Part shown: in pieces, positions 51,358-60,474 of the stretch | How positions within the stretch are numbered: the first letter of the stretch is position 1 | Layout: every line of letters begins with the position of its first letter | NCBI GenBank assembly: GCA_937873715.1 | Contig: CALMYJ010000011.1 | Span: forward strand, 62,001-126,000 | Direction of reading: 5' to 3' | Length of the DNA stretch: 64,000 bases | DNA from: an uncultured Chitinophagaceae bacterium | GTDB lineage: Bacteria; Bacteroidota; Bacteroidia; Chitinophagales; Chitinophagaceae | Translations under genes and position numbers: made by a program | The notes under the pieces: model-generated | Seen by the model: only the letters and a program-made list of their open reading frames with translations | What the model was told of the DNA's origin: nothing | The model's database searches: none

Positions 51358-51367
51358 AAGCAACGGT

Positions 51368-52240
51368 GTGAACGCAATAAAAAAAACTACAGCAACAGGA
51401 GAAGAGGGGTGGAGCCTGGTCATTGAACCTTCACGCAGTTTGTTTAGCCTGCGCCTCAAAGAAGTATGGCGTTACCGGGATTTGCTGCTCCTGCTGGTAC
51501 GCCGGGATTTTGTAGCTTTTTACAAGCAAACTATACTTGGCCCACTCTGGTTTTTTATTCAACCGCTTTTTACAACCATCATTTACACCTTTGTATTTGG
51601 CAACCTGGCCAGTATATCTACCGATGGAGTGCCCGGGCCTTTATTTTACCTGGCCGGCATCACCTTATGGAATTACTTTGCCGAGTGTTTTACCAAAACG
51701 TCTACCGTATTTAAAGATAATGCCGCCATTTTTGGCAAAGTGTATTTTCCCCGGCTTATAATGCCACTCAGCATTGTTTGCTCCAACCTGGTACGCCTTG
51801 CCGTGCAAATGCTGTTGTTTATTATTGCACTGTTATACTTTAACGTTAATCATGCCGATATACAGCTTACAGCATTTATTTTTTTAGTACCACTGCTCAT
51901 TGTGCAAATGGCATTGCTGGGCCTCGGTGCCGGTATGATTATATCGGCACTCACCACCAAGTACCGTGATTTAAGCTTTGTAGTTACCTTCGGCGTACAG
52001 CTACTGATGTATGCTACTACGGTAATCTATCCCTTATCTGCAGCACCCCAAAAGTATAAGCGGCTGCTGGAACTTAATCCCCTTACACCGGTAATAGAAA
52101 CGTTCCGGCTGGCTTTTTTAGGCAGGGGCACATTCAACTTACAATATTATGCACTCAGTATTGCGGTTACTTTAATCGTAACTGTTGCCGGGGTGATTAT
52201 ATTTAACCGGGTAGAGAGGGATTTTATCGACACCGTTTAA
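51368..52240 (+). CDS. wzm: ABC transporter permease for polysaccharide export (Wzm-like)
   Basis: The 290-aa protein has six membrane helices of the ABC-2 polysaccharide exporter type, and starts at GTG 51368 (NAIKKTTATGEEGWSLVIEP). Typical pieces are LLLVRRDFVAFYKQTILGPL and WFFIQPLFTTIIYTFVFGNL (about residues 40-80), PRLIMPLSIVCSNLVRLAVQ, and LELNPLTPVIETFRLAFLGR near the C-terminus. It forms the channel with the Wzt-like ATPase 21 nt downstream. It exports a completed lipid-linked glycan from the cytoplasm. Confidence 0.93.
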   Translation: MNAIKKTTATGEEGWSLVIEPSRSLFSLRLKEVWRYRDLLLLLVRRDFVAFYKQTILGPLWFFIQPLFTTIIYTFVFGNLASISTDGVPGPLFYLAGITLWNYFAECFTKTSTVFKDNAAIFGKVYFPRLIMPLSIVCSNLVRLAVQMLLFIIALLYFNVNHADIQLTAFIFLVPLLIVQMALLGLGAGMIISALTTKYRDLSFVVTFGVQLLMYATTVIYPLSAAPQKYKRLLELNPLTPVIETFRLAFLGRGTFNLQYYALSIAVTLIVTVAGVIIFNRVERDFIDTV

Positions 52241-52261
52241 CCCATTTACAAAAGCACCTAC

Positions 52262-53551
52262 ATGTTATCGCTAGCCATAAAAGCCGAACACATCTCTAAG
52301 GCCTACCAGCTTGGGGTAATAGGTACCGGTACTTTATCAAAAGATATTGAAAGGCGTATTGCCCGTATGCGTGGCAAAGAAGATCCATTCTTAAAAATTG
52401 GAGAAATTAATGATAGGGCAGTGGCGGGTAAATCGGATGTGGTATGGAGCCTTAAAGATATTTCGTTCGAAATAAAAAAAGGCGAAGCTGTTGGCGTAAT
52501 AGGGCGCAACGGCGCTGGTAAAAGTACACTGCTTAAAATTTTGAGCAGGGTTACCACACCCACTGCCGGCACCATAAAGGCAAGAGGCCGCATTGCCAGT
52601 TTGCTCGAAGTAGGCACCGGCTTTCATCCCGACCTTACCGGGAGAGAAAATATTTTTTTGAACGGTGCCATACTGGGCATGACGAAAAAAGAAATTGCAG
52701 CCAGGTTCGACGAAATTGTAGCCTTCTCCGGTGTGGAGCGATATGTAGATACACCAGTAAAGCGCTACTCCAGTGGTATGTATGTAAGGCTGGCTTTTGC
52801 CGTAGCTGCACATTTAGAAAGTGAAATACTGATAGTGGATGAAGTGCTGGCTGTTGGCGATGCCGAATTTCAACGAAAAGCTATTGGCAAAATGCAGGAA
52901 ACTGCTGCAGGTGGCGGCCGCACAGTATTATTTGTAAGCCACAACCTGGCCTCTATCAGGGCTTTGTGTACCTCGGGGCTTTTAATGCATAATGGCTGCC
53001 TGCAATACCAGGGCGATATTGGTACTGTTATTGAACGCTATAGCAGCTTACTGCATACCGGCGAAGTAATGAAGATGCAAGGCAGTTTTGCTGCCGATGC
53101 AGACCGGCAGGCACAATTTAATTCAGTACAATTACAAAGAAACGGCCAGCCAATGGGTGATAATGGCGTGATTGATGTGTTTGATAAACTTAGCCTCAAA
53201 CTTTCTTTTACCGTACGAAAAACAATTTACGATTCAACGCCCATCATTTGGGTAAAAAAGGATAATGTAGATTTATACTGGACTTTTTTATCTGATGCCA
53301 CACCGGATATTTTAAAAAATGGTATTGCCCCGGGCGACTATACTTACGAGGTACCGCTTCTGCATCCTTTAAAAAAAGGTATGTACAGCATTACCATTAT
53401 GCTGGGCAAATTAAGAGTGATGGATTATCATAAAGCAGAAAATGTAATCCAGTTCCAGGTAGAGGAAACCTCATTCGACCCGACGATACATTCCTTTTCG
53501 GCCAACCGTGCCGGCATTATTGCCAACCTAACATCATGGATAAGAATTTAA
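52262..53551 (+). CDS. wzt: ABC transporter ATP-binding protein for polysaccharide export (Wzt-like)
   Basis: The 429-aa protein has an ATPase domain (about residues 1-255) with Walker A GRNGAGKST at about 81-89, signature YSSGMYVRLAFAVA near 168, and Walker B ILIVDEVLAVGD near 190. The region before Walker A has a long insertion (RIARMRGKEDPFLKIGEIND) typical of Wzt. The C-terminal part (about 280-429) is a Wzt_C-like beta domain that in other systems recognises the end of the polysaccharide (FDKLSLKLSFTVRKTIYDS, PLHPLKKGMYSITIMLG approximately). It pairs with Wzm. The C-terminal domain suggests that the chain is capped before export. Confidence 0.93.
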   Translation: MLSLAIKAEHISKAYQLGVIGTGTLSKDIERRIARMRGKEDPFLKIGEINDRAVAGKSDVVWSLKDISFEIKKGEAVGVIGRNGAGKSTLLKILSRVTTPTAGTIKARGRIASLLEVGTGFHPDLTGRENIFLNGAILGMTKKEIAARFDEIVAFSGVERYVDTPVKRYSSGMYVRLAFAVAAHLESEILIVDEVLAVGDAEFQRKAIGKMQETAAGGGRTVLFVSHNLASIRALCTSGLLMHNGCLQYQGDIGTVIERYSSLLHTGEVMKMQGSFAADADRQAQFNSVQLQRNGQPMGDNGVIDVFDKLSLKLSFTVRKTIYDSTPIIWVKKDNVDLYWTFLSDATPDILKNGIAPGDYTYEVPLLHPLKKGMYSITIMLGKLRVMDYHKAENVIQFQVEETSFDPTIHSFSANRAGIIANLTSWIRI

Positions 53552-53554
53552 TTT

Positions 53555-54286
53555 ATGACAACAACCGCCGATACCAGTACACAACTCAATGATATTTCAA
53601 TCATCATCCCGGCAAGGGAGGGCAGCAGCCGTATACAAAGAAAAGTACACCTGCCCTTTACCGACGAACTGAGCCTGCTGGAGTGGAAGATTGATCAGCT
53701 AAAAAAAATACACCCGGGTTCAAAAATTATTGTGAGCTCCAATTCGGCTAATATTAAAAATATTGCGGCCAATGCCGGTGTAAACTATCATGAAAGAAGT
53801 GATTATTTAAGCGTTGGGCACCAGGCCAGTTTTTCGGAAGTAATTACCGGGATAGTAAAAGATATTGAAACAGCTCATTTTGCCTGGATTACGGTTGTGG
53901 TGCCGCTTATGTCGCCTGAAGAAGTACTCAATGGCTTTAAAGCCTATATCGATAAAGTGATCATCAATCAAACCAATGACAGCCTTGTGGCTGTGAATTT
54001 GCTGAAAGAGTATTTGTGGGATGAATATAAGCCCATCAATTACGAGGCCAATCGCAATCATACCATCAGCCAGAACCTGCCCAATATTTACAAAGTAACC
54101 AACGGCCTTTACATGAGCCCTAAAGAACAGGCGTTGCGGCTGGGGTATTTCCTGGGCAGCAACCCTTACAAATTTGTTGTATCCAAACTTGCAGGTATTG
54201 ATATCGATGAGTGGGAAGATTATGAATTTGCACGGTCGCTGGTGGGTTATTACAATCAAACGGCCGACCTTCCTAAAAAAGCATAA
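53555..54286 (+). CDS. Cytidylyltransferase-like protein (CMP-sugar synthetase type)
   Basis: The 243-aa protein resembles acylneuraminate/CMP-sugar synthetases: SIIIPAREGSSRIQRKVHLP at about residues 15-35 is a variant of the nucleotide-binding motif IPARGGSKRIPxKN, and LLEWKIDQLKKIHPGSKIIVSSNS follows as in the family. The middle part (FAWITVVVPLMSPEEVLNGF) fits the product site. Several positions differ from classical NeuA, so the sugar may be unusual (sialic, pseudaminic, legionaminic or Kdo-like are possible). It lies 3 nt after wzt and before a KpsS/KpsC-like gene, a pair that fits CMP-sugar use. Confidence 0.75.
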   Translation: MTTTADTSTQLNDISIIIPAREGSSRIQRKVHLPFTDELSLLEWKIDQLKKIHPGSKIIVSSNSANIKNIAANAGVNYHERSDYLSVGHQASFSEVITGIVKDIETAHFAWITVVVPLMSPEEVLNGFKAYIDKVIINQTNDSLVAVNLLKEYLWDEYKPINYEANRNHTISQNLPNIYKVTNGLYMSPKEQALRLGYFLGSNPYKFVVSKLAGIDIDEWEDYEFARSLVGYYNQTADLPKKA

Positions 54287-54328
54287 CCCATCCATGCCTG
54301 CAGTTGGCTATTGTATAAAAAGCAGCTA

Positions 54329-55534
54329 TTGAAAACCGTTATTATCAGTTGTATTCCCCAGCTCAATCCCGGGCAGGAGCAGGGCTTTATACAACTCATC
54401 GGCATATTGCAGGGTAAAGGGTATGCCGTAAAAATTTGGAACTGCAGCAGCAGTACGGCCTTGCGCCAGTTTGAAATAGCAGCACCTGCAGCAGCTACAG
54501 GTCTATTAGGGCGTATAAAGCAGGCGCTGCAAAGCAAAGCGCCCGTTATTGATGAACAGAAATGGACAGAGCGTTTAAAACACTGGTTGAACAAGGATGA
54601 TAACTTTAACGCAAAAGGGATATTTCAAAAACACTATAATGAGGCACTGGCTATCTTTAAAAAATACCAGCCCGATTTATTTATTTGCTGGAACCCCTTT
54701 TGCTGTCAGTTTGGTATTGCTTACGACCTGGCTAAAAAAATGCAGGTTAAAACTGCAGCTATAGAATTTGGTTTCCTGCCCGGCACTTTTACCATCGATA
54801 AAAAAGGCATACTTGCCCTGTCGGAGCTCAATGTACCGGCACCGGAATTGTACCGGGGGTTAAATACAGTCCATCTGCAGGAACAGGGAAAGCAAGTGTA
54901 TCAATCCCTTGTGCAGGCGGGCATCAGCAGGCTTGCACAACAGGCTCCTCAATTGCCCACAGCTTTACAACATACAGGGGCCGGTACAGTGAATATTCTT
55001 GTACTTGCCAATGATGAAGTAGATACCGGCTGCATACCAGCCTGGCACGAAGAGCGCAAATGGCTGCTGCCATTTCATACCTCTACCTACCAGCAGGCTT
55101 TGCAAATAGCGGCATTAAACCCTTTATACAAAGTAGTTTTTAAGCCACACCCGTCACACAACAGGTACAGTGAGGATAAGCAGCTTACCGGTAACTGCTT
55201 TATTGTAAATGGCAACCCTGATACGCTCATCAACTGGGCAGATGTGGTTATTGCTTCCGGTTCCAAAATGGAGTTCGCCGCACTCCTGCAACAAAAGCCA
55301 CTGGTGAATATCGGTGCCGGTTTGCTTTTTGATAAGGGCTGCAGTTACGAAGTAAAAAACGTTGAAGCTATGCCCGGCATCATACAGCAGGCCAGCCAAA
55401 ATGGTTGTACCGAACAGCAACTACAGGCATGGTATACCTTCCTGGGTTATCTTAAACAGCACTATCTTTTTACCTATACCGCCGATGCCAATACAGCCGT
55501 GAATGAAGCTGTAGTACAGGCATTGCTGCATTGA
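54329..55534 (+). CDS. Capsule polysaccharide biosynthesis protein (KpsS/KpsC-like)
   Basis: The product of about 401 aa starts at TTG 54329 (KTVIISCIPQLNPGQEQGFI); another TTG at 54311 would add six residues. A GT-B-like fold is suggested by YQPDLFICWNPFCCQFGIAY (about residues 115-135). KPHPSHNRYSE and VIASGSKMEFAALLQQKPLV near residues 275-330 match the capsule biosynthesis family (KpsC/KpsS type), whose members are Kdo transferases using CMP-Kdo. A CMP-sugar synthetase-like gene lies directly upstream. No second similar gene was seen. Exact function unknown. Confidence 0.65.
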   Translation: MKTVIISCIPQLNPGQEQGFIQLIGILQGKGYAVKIWNCSSSTALRQFEIAAPAAATGLLGRIKQALQSKAPVIDEQKWTERLKHWLNKDDNFNAKGIFQKHYNEALAIFKKYQPDLFICWNPFCCQFGIAYDLAKKMQVKTAAIEFGFLPGTFTIDKKGILALSELNVPAPELYRGLNTVHLQEQGKQVYQSLVQAGISRLAQQAPQLPTALQHTGAGTVNILVLANDEVDTGCIPAWHEERKWLLPFHTSTYQQALQIAALNPLYKVVFKPHPSHNRYSEDKQLTGNCFIVNGNPDTLINWADVVIASGSKMEFAALLQQKPLVNIGAGLLFDKGCSYEVKNVEAMPGIIQQASQNGCTEQQLQAWYTFLGYLKQHYLFTYTADANTAVNEAVVQALLH

Positions 55535-55535
55535 T

Positions 55536-56660
55536 ATGCGTACACCAAGAATATTAATTATTTCGCACGACGCTACCCGTACCGGGGCACCAATATTGCT
55601 GCTTAACCTGTACGAGGTACTCAAAGAAAAATTTGAAGTGGAGTTTTTATTAAAGCATGGCGGTGTATTGCAATCGCATTTTTCCAACACAGCAAAAACC
55701 TATACGGTAGCCTACAATAAAAAAAAGAAAACGGTAATTGGTAAAAGCGTCAATAAGCTTTTTGATAAAACAACGCAAAGCATTGCAAAAATTCCGTGGA
55801 GCAGCTATCAACTCGTTATCAGCAATACCATCACCAATGGCGATATACTGCCACTGGTAAAGCGTTATTACAAAGGAAAAATCATTAGCTATGTACACGA
55901 ACTTGAAATAGCCACAAAAACGTTTACATCAAAAACAAACCTGCAGGCTGTACTAAAATACAGCGATGCTTTTTGTGTGCCATCTGCAGCAGTACAGCAG
56001 CACCTGCACAACAACCTTAAGGTAAATGCCGGTAAAATTTATTTGTTACCCTACTACATCAATAAAAAAGTGAACAAGCAGGTAAAGGTTGAAAACCCCT
56101 TTATCCATATCGGTGGCGTAGGCACTGCAGACTGGCGAAAAGGGATTGATATTTTTATAGCAGCCGCTGCATACTTTATTCGTACATATCCCGGTACTGC
56201 TGTACACTTTACCTGGCTGGGTATTCCTAACAACAATATCATGCTTGAAAAGCTGCAGTATGAAGCACGGCTGGCAGGTATCAGCAACCAGCTAAGTTTT
56301 GTAAAAGAAACCAACCAGGTAGAGGAGGTATACAATACACTTGATATACTCTTATTAACTTCAAGAGAAGATCCCTATCCGCTTGTGGTGCTGGAAGCCG
56401 CTAATTTTAAAATGCCCACTATTTGTTTTAAAAATACCGGTGGTGCCAACGAGTTTGTGGCCGGTTCGGGTGCAGGTAAAACTGTGGAGTATTTAAATTT
56501 TACCCAGGTGGCCAATGCCATACAGGCCTATGCTGCAAACAGGGATGTATTGAAAAAAGACGGCCAGCTTGCCTATAATTATTTTAAAGAGCAGCATATG
56601 AATAAGGCTGCTATCCTGCAGCAGTTCCAGGATTTATTTAGTAAGTATACCAACCCGTAA
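55536..56660 (+). CDS. Glycosyltransferase family 4
   Basis: The 374-aa GT-B enzyme begins RTPRILIISHDATRTGAPIL, with the DxxRTGAP acceptor loop typical of some GT4. The donor half has LLLTSREDPYPLVVLEAANF at about residues 265-285; the first Glu of the usual EX7E motif is an Asp here. The middle part, IGGVGTADWRKGIDIFIAAA, is the usual hinge region. It starts 1 nt after the preceding stop and its TAA overlaps the next ATG (TAATG), so translation is coupled. Confidence 0.9.
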   Translation: MRTPRILIISHDATRTGAPILLLNLYEVLKEKFEVEFLLKHGGVLQSHFSNTAKTYTVAYNKKKKTVIGKSVNKLFDKTTQSIAKIPWSSYQLVISNTITNGDILPLVKRYYKGKIISYVHELEIATKTFTSKTNLQAVLKYSDAFCVPSAAVQQHLHNNLKVNAGKIYLLPYYINKKVNKQVKVENPFIHIGGVGTADWRKGIDIFIAAAAYFIRTYPGTAVHFTWLGIPNNNIMLEKLQYEARLAGISNQLSFVKETNQVEEVYNTLDILLLTSREDPYPLVVLEAANFKMPTICFKNTGGANEFVAGSGAGKTVEYLNFTQVANAIQAYAANRDVLKKDGQLAYNYFKEQHMNKAAILQQFQDLFSKYTNP

Positions 56661-57742
56661 TGCCCTTTAAACCTATCGCCATACACCTGCCCCAGTTTCA
56701 CCCCATTCCTGAAAATGATGAATGGTGGGGTAAAGGATTTACCGAATGGACGAATGTGGCAAAAGCAAAACCATTATTTAAAGGGCACTATCAGCCTCAA
56801 CTGCCTGCCGATTTGGGCTTTTACGATTTACGGCTTGCCGAAACAAGGGCTGCACAGGCTGCCATGGCGAAGCAATACGGCATTTATGGGTTTTGCTATT
56901 ATCACTATTGGTTTCATGGCAAACGATTATTACAGCAACCAGTAGACGAAATTATACGCACCGGCCAGCCCGATTTTCCATTTATGCTTTGCTGGGCAAA
57001 TGGAAGCTGGACAAGAACCTGGGATGGTAATGAAGATATACTCATTGAACAAACGTATAGTGCTGACGATGATGCAGCGCATATACAGCATTTGGTTACT
57101 TATTTTAAAGACAACAGGTATATTAAAATTGATAACAAACCGGTACTGGCTGTATGCCGAACCGAAATGCTGCCCGATGCTGCTGCTACTGCTGCGCTAT
57201 GGCGCAATGCCGTTAAAGCCGCAGGCTTTGATGATTTGTACCTTGTAAAGATGGAAATGTTTGAAGCTGGTGTACCGCCGGAAAAAATTGGCTTTGATGC
57301 GGCTGCCGAGTTTCAGCCCGACTGGCGCAATTTTCCGCCACAGCAGCGCAAGCCCTGGCAGCGCATTGCAAACAGGCTGGGCCTGCATACCTCAAGTGTG
57401 TATGCCCGGCATAGGCTTATAGATTATGCAGCTCTTGCAAAAAAAATGCTGGCAAAACCTGTTCCCTCGTACAAGTTTTTTCCCGGCATTACACCGGGTT
57501 GGGATAATACCCCACGCAAAAAAAAGGGTGGCCTTATTTTAAAAGATAATACACCCGAAAAATTTGAATACTGGTTAAAGGAGGCTTTACAGAAGTATGC
57601 CCCGGTTTCTACGAACGAAAACTTTTTTTTTATTAATGCATGGAACGAATGGGCCGAAGGAAATCACCTGGAGCCCTGCACCCGTTGGGGTACACAGTAT
57701 CTTGAAGCAGTAAGCCGCCAGTTTAGCCAGCAGCAAAAATGA
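56660..57742 (+). CDS. WbsX-like glycan biosynthesis protein (GH99-like domain)
   Basis: The 360-aa protein matches the WbsX/GH99-like family: IAIHLPQFHPIPENDEWWGK followed by GFTEWTNVAKAKPLFKGHYQ, PADLGFYDLRLAETRAAQA, YGFCYYHYWFHGKRLL, FMLCWANGSWTRTWDG, and INAWNEWAEGNHLEPC near the C-terminus. WbsX-type proteins occur in O-antigen and exopolysaccharide loci, sometimes with glycosyltransferase domains; whether they transfer or hydrolyse glycans is not settled. It shares the ATG/TAA overlap with the upstream GT4 and an ATGA overlap with the next gene. Confidence 0.9.
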   Translation: MPFKPIAIHLPQFHPIPENDEWWGKGFTEWTNVAKAKPLFKGHYQPQLPADLGFYDLRLAETRAAQAAMAKQYGIYGFCYYHYWFHGKRLLQQPVDEIIRTGQPDFPFMLCWANGSWTRTWDGNEDILIEQTYSADDDAAHIQHLVTYFKDNRYIKIDNKPVLAVCRTEMLPDAAATAALWRNAVKAAGFDDLYLVKMEMFEAGVPPEKIGFDAAAEFQPDWRNFPPQQRKPWQRIANRLGLHTSSVYARHRLIDYAALAKKMLAKPVPSYKFFPGITPGWDNTPRKKKGGLILKDNTPEKFEYWLKEALQKYAPVSTNENFFFINAWNEWAEGNHLEPCTRWGTQYLEAVSRQFSQQQK

Positions 57743-58626
57743 TATCCGTAATCATTTGCAGCCGTAATACACACCCGCCTGCCGTGTTTTCTGCAAGCTT
57801 GCAGCAAAGCATTGGGGTAGCGTACGAAGTAATTTGTATCGATAATAGCAGTAATACGTACAGCATTTGCAGCGCTTACAATAAAGGCGCATTAATGAGC
57901 CGCTTCGATATTTTATGCTTTGTGCATGATGATGTATTATTTCATACCGGTGGTTGGGGTAATACCATTGCCAATATGCTGCAATCAAACCAGTGCGGTG
58001 TGATAGCTGTAGCCGGGGCAACCATTAAAACAGCCGCACCTTCGCCCTGGTGGATAACAAATTATTGTAAACTGCCTTACCTGCACAGCCATATTATACA
58101 ACACAGTTCAAAAGGCAGTACACTCAATACCAGCTTTGCAAATGCTGCACCAGCGGCTGCAGTACCAGTGGTAGTTACCGATGGGGTATTGATGTGTTGC
58201 CACAAAAAGCTATGGCAGCAGTATCCCTTTGATGAGCAACGATATACAGGCTTTCATTTTTATGATATGGATTTTTCGGCAACCCTGCACCAACATGGGT
58301 ATACCAATTATGTAACTAATGCCGTGCTTATTGAGCATCTTTCTGCTGGCAGGTTAAGCAGGGAGTGGGCAGAAGCAGCTATAGTGTTTCATAAAAAATG
58401 GAAAAAGCAATTGCCCATGTTTGCTGCTAATGCCGGGGTGGATGCAAAGGCTTTGCAACTGGCCGAGGCCGAAGCATGGAAAGGCTGGTTAATAGAATTA
58501 TGTCGTACAAAATATAAGGGCATAGTGCTGTGGTGCAGCTATTGGCTGCAATACTGGTTACTGCGCCCTATGCATAAAAGCAGCTATGCATTACTGTTGC
58601 GGCGTATCATTAAAGGAAGGGTATGA
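57739..58626 (+). CDS. Glycosyltransferase family 2-like
   Basis: The 295-aa GT-A protein starts MISVIICSRNTHPPAVFSAS, the usual beta-strand start of GT2. ILCFVHDDVLFHTGGWGN at about residues 55-72 contains the DxD-like metal site (HDD). The acceptor half includes FHFYDMDFSATLHQHGYTNY at about 173-192. Its ATG overlaps the preceding stop (ATGA), and its TGA overlaps the following ATG. It is somewhat unlike standard GT2 in its first 50 residues. Sugar unknown. Confidence 0.85.
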   Translation: MISVIICSRNTHPPAVFSASLQQSIGVAYEVICIDNSSNTYSICSAYNKGALMSRFDILCFVHDDVLFHTGGWGNTIANMLQSNQCGVIAVAGATIKTAAPSPWWITNYCKLPYLHSHIIQHSSKGSTLNTSFANAAPAAAVPVVVTDGVLMCCHKKLWQQYPFDEQRYTGFHFYDMDFSATLHQHGYTNYVTNAVLIEHLSAGRLSREWAEAAIVFHKKWKKQLPMFAANAGVDAKALQLAEAEAWKGWLIELCRTKYKGIVLWCSYWLQYWLLRPMHKSSYALLLRRIIKGRV

Positions 58627-59585
58627 GTGAACCGTTGATATCTGTGGTAATGCCGGTAAAAAATGGCGGCGATAAGCTCAGGCAGGCGCTGGAAGCAATT
58701 TTTAAGCAAACACTCATCCATCAAACAGAAGTAGTGGTGGTAGATTCGGGTTCAGACGCCTATACTATGGATATACTGCGCCAATACCCGGTACGCCTTT
58801 TTCAAATATCCCCCGCTTCCTTTAATCATGGCGGCACACGCAATTATGGGGTGCAGCAGGCAGGTGGAAAGTACGTGGTACTTACCGTACAGGATGCTGT
58901 GCCTGTAGATGAAAACTGGTTGCAGCATTTGCTGAACGGCTTTGTAGAAGATGATGTGGCAGCCGTGTGCGGCCAGCAGGTGGTGCCGCATAGCAGCAGC
59001 AACAACCCGGTAGAATGGTTCCGGCCGGTAAGTACACCGGTTATACGCCAGGTGCAATATTCGCCTGGCAGCTTTGAGAGGCTTTCGCCGGCTGAGCAGC
59101 GGCGGCAGTGTAAGTGGGATGATGTAAATGCCTGTTACCGGCGGGATGTATTAATGCAATATCCTTACCGGCAGGTGCAATTTGGCGAAGATGTATGGTG
59201 GGCAAAAGATGCCTTAAGCCTGGGTTTGAAGCTGGTGTACAACACACATGCACAGGTATATCATTATCATTTTGAGGATGCAGCATTTATAAAAAAACGA
59301 ACACTTATCGAATGGTTTACCCTGTACGAAGTATTTAACCTGCAGCCTTCCAAACCAGCCGGGGTTAGTTTTAAAAAACTGCTATCCTGGAGCAAGGCAA
59401 TTTTTTTTGCAGGCAACATGTCGTTTGCAAAAAAGATAAACTGGTTGCGGTACAATATAAAAACCACCCGGCTTAAGCAGGAAATATATTCTACCTGGCA
59501 ACAAGCGGTACAACAGGGCAGGCTGCACGATTTGGGTAAAATGCTCTACAGCGATGTGCCCATGCCGCAAAACACTACCGTATGA
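58623..59585 (+). CDS. Glycosyltransferase family 2 (rhamnosyltransferase-like)
   Basis: The 320-aa GT-A enzyme begins PLISVVMPVKNGGDKLRQAL and has VVVVDSGSDAYTMDILRQYP, FNHGGTRNYGVQQAGGKYVV and LTVQDAVPVDENWLQHLL, a pattern typical of rhamnosyltransferases, including the FNHGGTRN motif (about residues 66-73). The region CKWDDVNACYRRDVLMQYPY and FGEDVWWAKDALSLGLKLVY further supports this. The ATG overlaps the preceding stop (ATGA) and its TGA overlaps the next ATG. Confidence 0.9.
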   Translation: MSEPLISVVMPVKNGGDKLRQALEAIFKQTLIHQTEVVVVDSGSDAYTMDILRQYPVRLFQISPASFNHGGTRNYGVQQAGGKYVVLTVQDAVPVDENWLQHLLNGFVEDDVAAVCGQQVVPHSSSNNPVEWFRPVSTPVIRQVQYSPGSFERLSPAEQRRQCKWDDVNACYRRDVLMQYPYRQVQFGEDVWWAKDALSLGLKLVYNTHAQVYHYHFEDAAFIKKRTLIEWFTLYEVFNLQPSKPAGVSFKKLLSWSKAIFFAGNMSFAKKINWLRYNIKTTRLKQEIYSTWQQAVQQGRLHDLGKMLYSDVPMPQNTTV

Positions 59586-60454
59586 CAACTCCGCTAATCA
59601 GTGTGTTAATGACTGCTTACAACCGGCAGGATTATATAGCCGCCGCTATAGAAAGCGTACTGGCTTCATCGTACAAAAATTTTGAGTTAATCATTTGCGA
59701 TGATTGTTCTGCTGATAACACAGTACAGGTAGCCCGGCAGTATGCAGCCAAAGATGCCAGGGTAAAAGTATTTATAAATGAAACTAACCTGGGTGATTAT
59801 CCCAACAGGAATAAGGCCGCTGCTTATGCCAGCGGCAAATACATTAAATACGTTGATGCAGATGATTTAATTTATCCCTGGGGGCTGCAGTTGCTGCTGG
59901 AGTGTATGGAGCAATTTCCCGGTGCAGGGTGGGGGCTATGTTCGCTGGAGCAGGATAATGAACAGCAGTATCCATTTCAATTGCAGCCGCCGGATATTTT
60001 CAGGTACCATTATTTTAATCGTTCTATACTGCATAAAGCGCCATTGTCGTCTATCATCAACAGGGAGGTTTTTATGGCTGCCGGTGGTTTTACCGGGCGG
60101 CAGCATTTAGGCGATGTGGAACTGTGGCACCTGCTGGCCGAAGCATACCCGTTAGTATTGATGCCGCATGGTATGGTATGGCACCGGCAGCACAGTGCAC
60201 AGCAAAGCCATCAAAACCGAACCAATCCACTGGTGCCTTTTAAATACCTGGTATCTGCATTACATTATTTTCAAGGTGCTGGCGGCAGGGCAATTGCCGG
60301 AAGTGAAAAACAAAAAATTATACAATTGCTACAGCGCAGAATCAATAAAGCATTTATACTGCGCTTGCGTAAATTACAGTTGTCCACTGTTTTTGAAATG
60401 AAACGTATGCTGGCCAATAAGCAGTACACATTTGGCCATATGCAACAATTGTAA
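59582..60454 (+). CDS. Glycosyltransferase family 2
   Basis: The 290-aa GT-A enzyme begins PLISVLMTAYNRQDYIAAAI and has LIICDDCSADNTVQVARQYA, INETNLGDYPNRNKAAAYA and IKYVDADDLIYPWGLQLLLE, with the metal-binding DADD at about residues 97-100. The C-terminal region has GGFTGRQHLGDVELWHLLAE with the catalytic ED-like GDVE. ATGA overlap with the preceding gene. Sugar unknown. Confidence 0.92.
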   Translation: MTTPLISVLMTAYNRQDYIAAAIESVLASSYKNFELIICDDCSADNTVQVARQYAAKDARVKVFINETNLGDYPNRNKAAAYASGKYIKYVDADDLIYPWGLQLLLECMEQFPGAGWGLCSLEQDNEQQYPFQLQPPDIFRYHYFNRSILHKAPLSSIINREVFMAAGGFTGRQHLGDVELWHLLAEAYPLVLMPHGMVWHRQHSAQQSHQNRTNPLVPFKYLVSALHYFQGAGGRAIAGSEKQKIIQLLQRRINKAFILRLRKLQLSTVFEMKRMLANKQYTFGHMQQL

Positions 60455-60474
60455 TGAAACTATAGCTTACCGTT

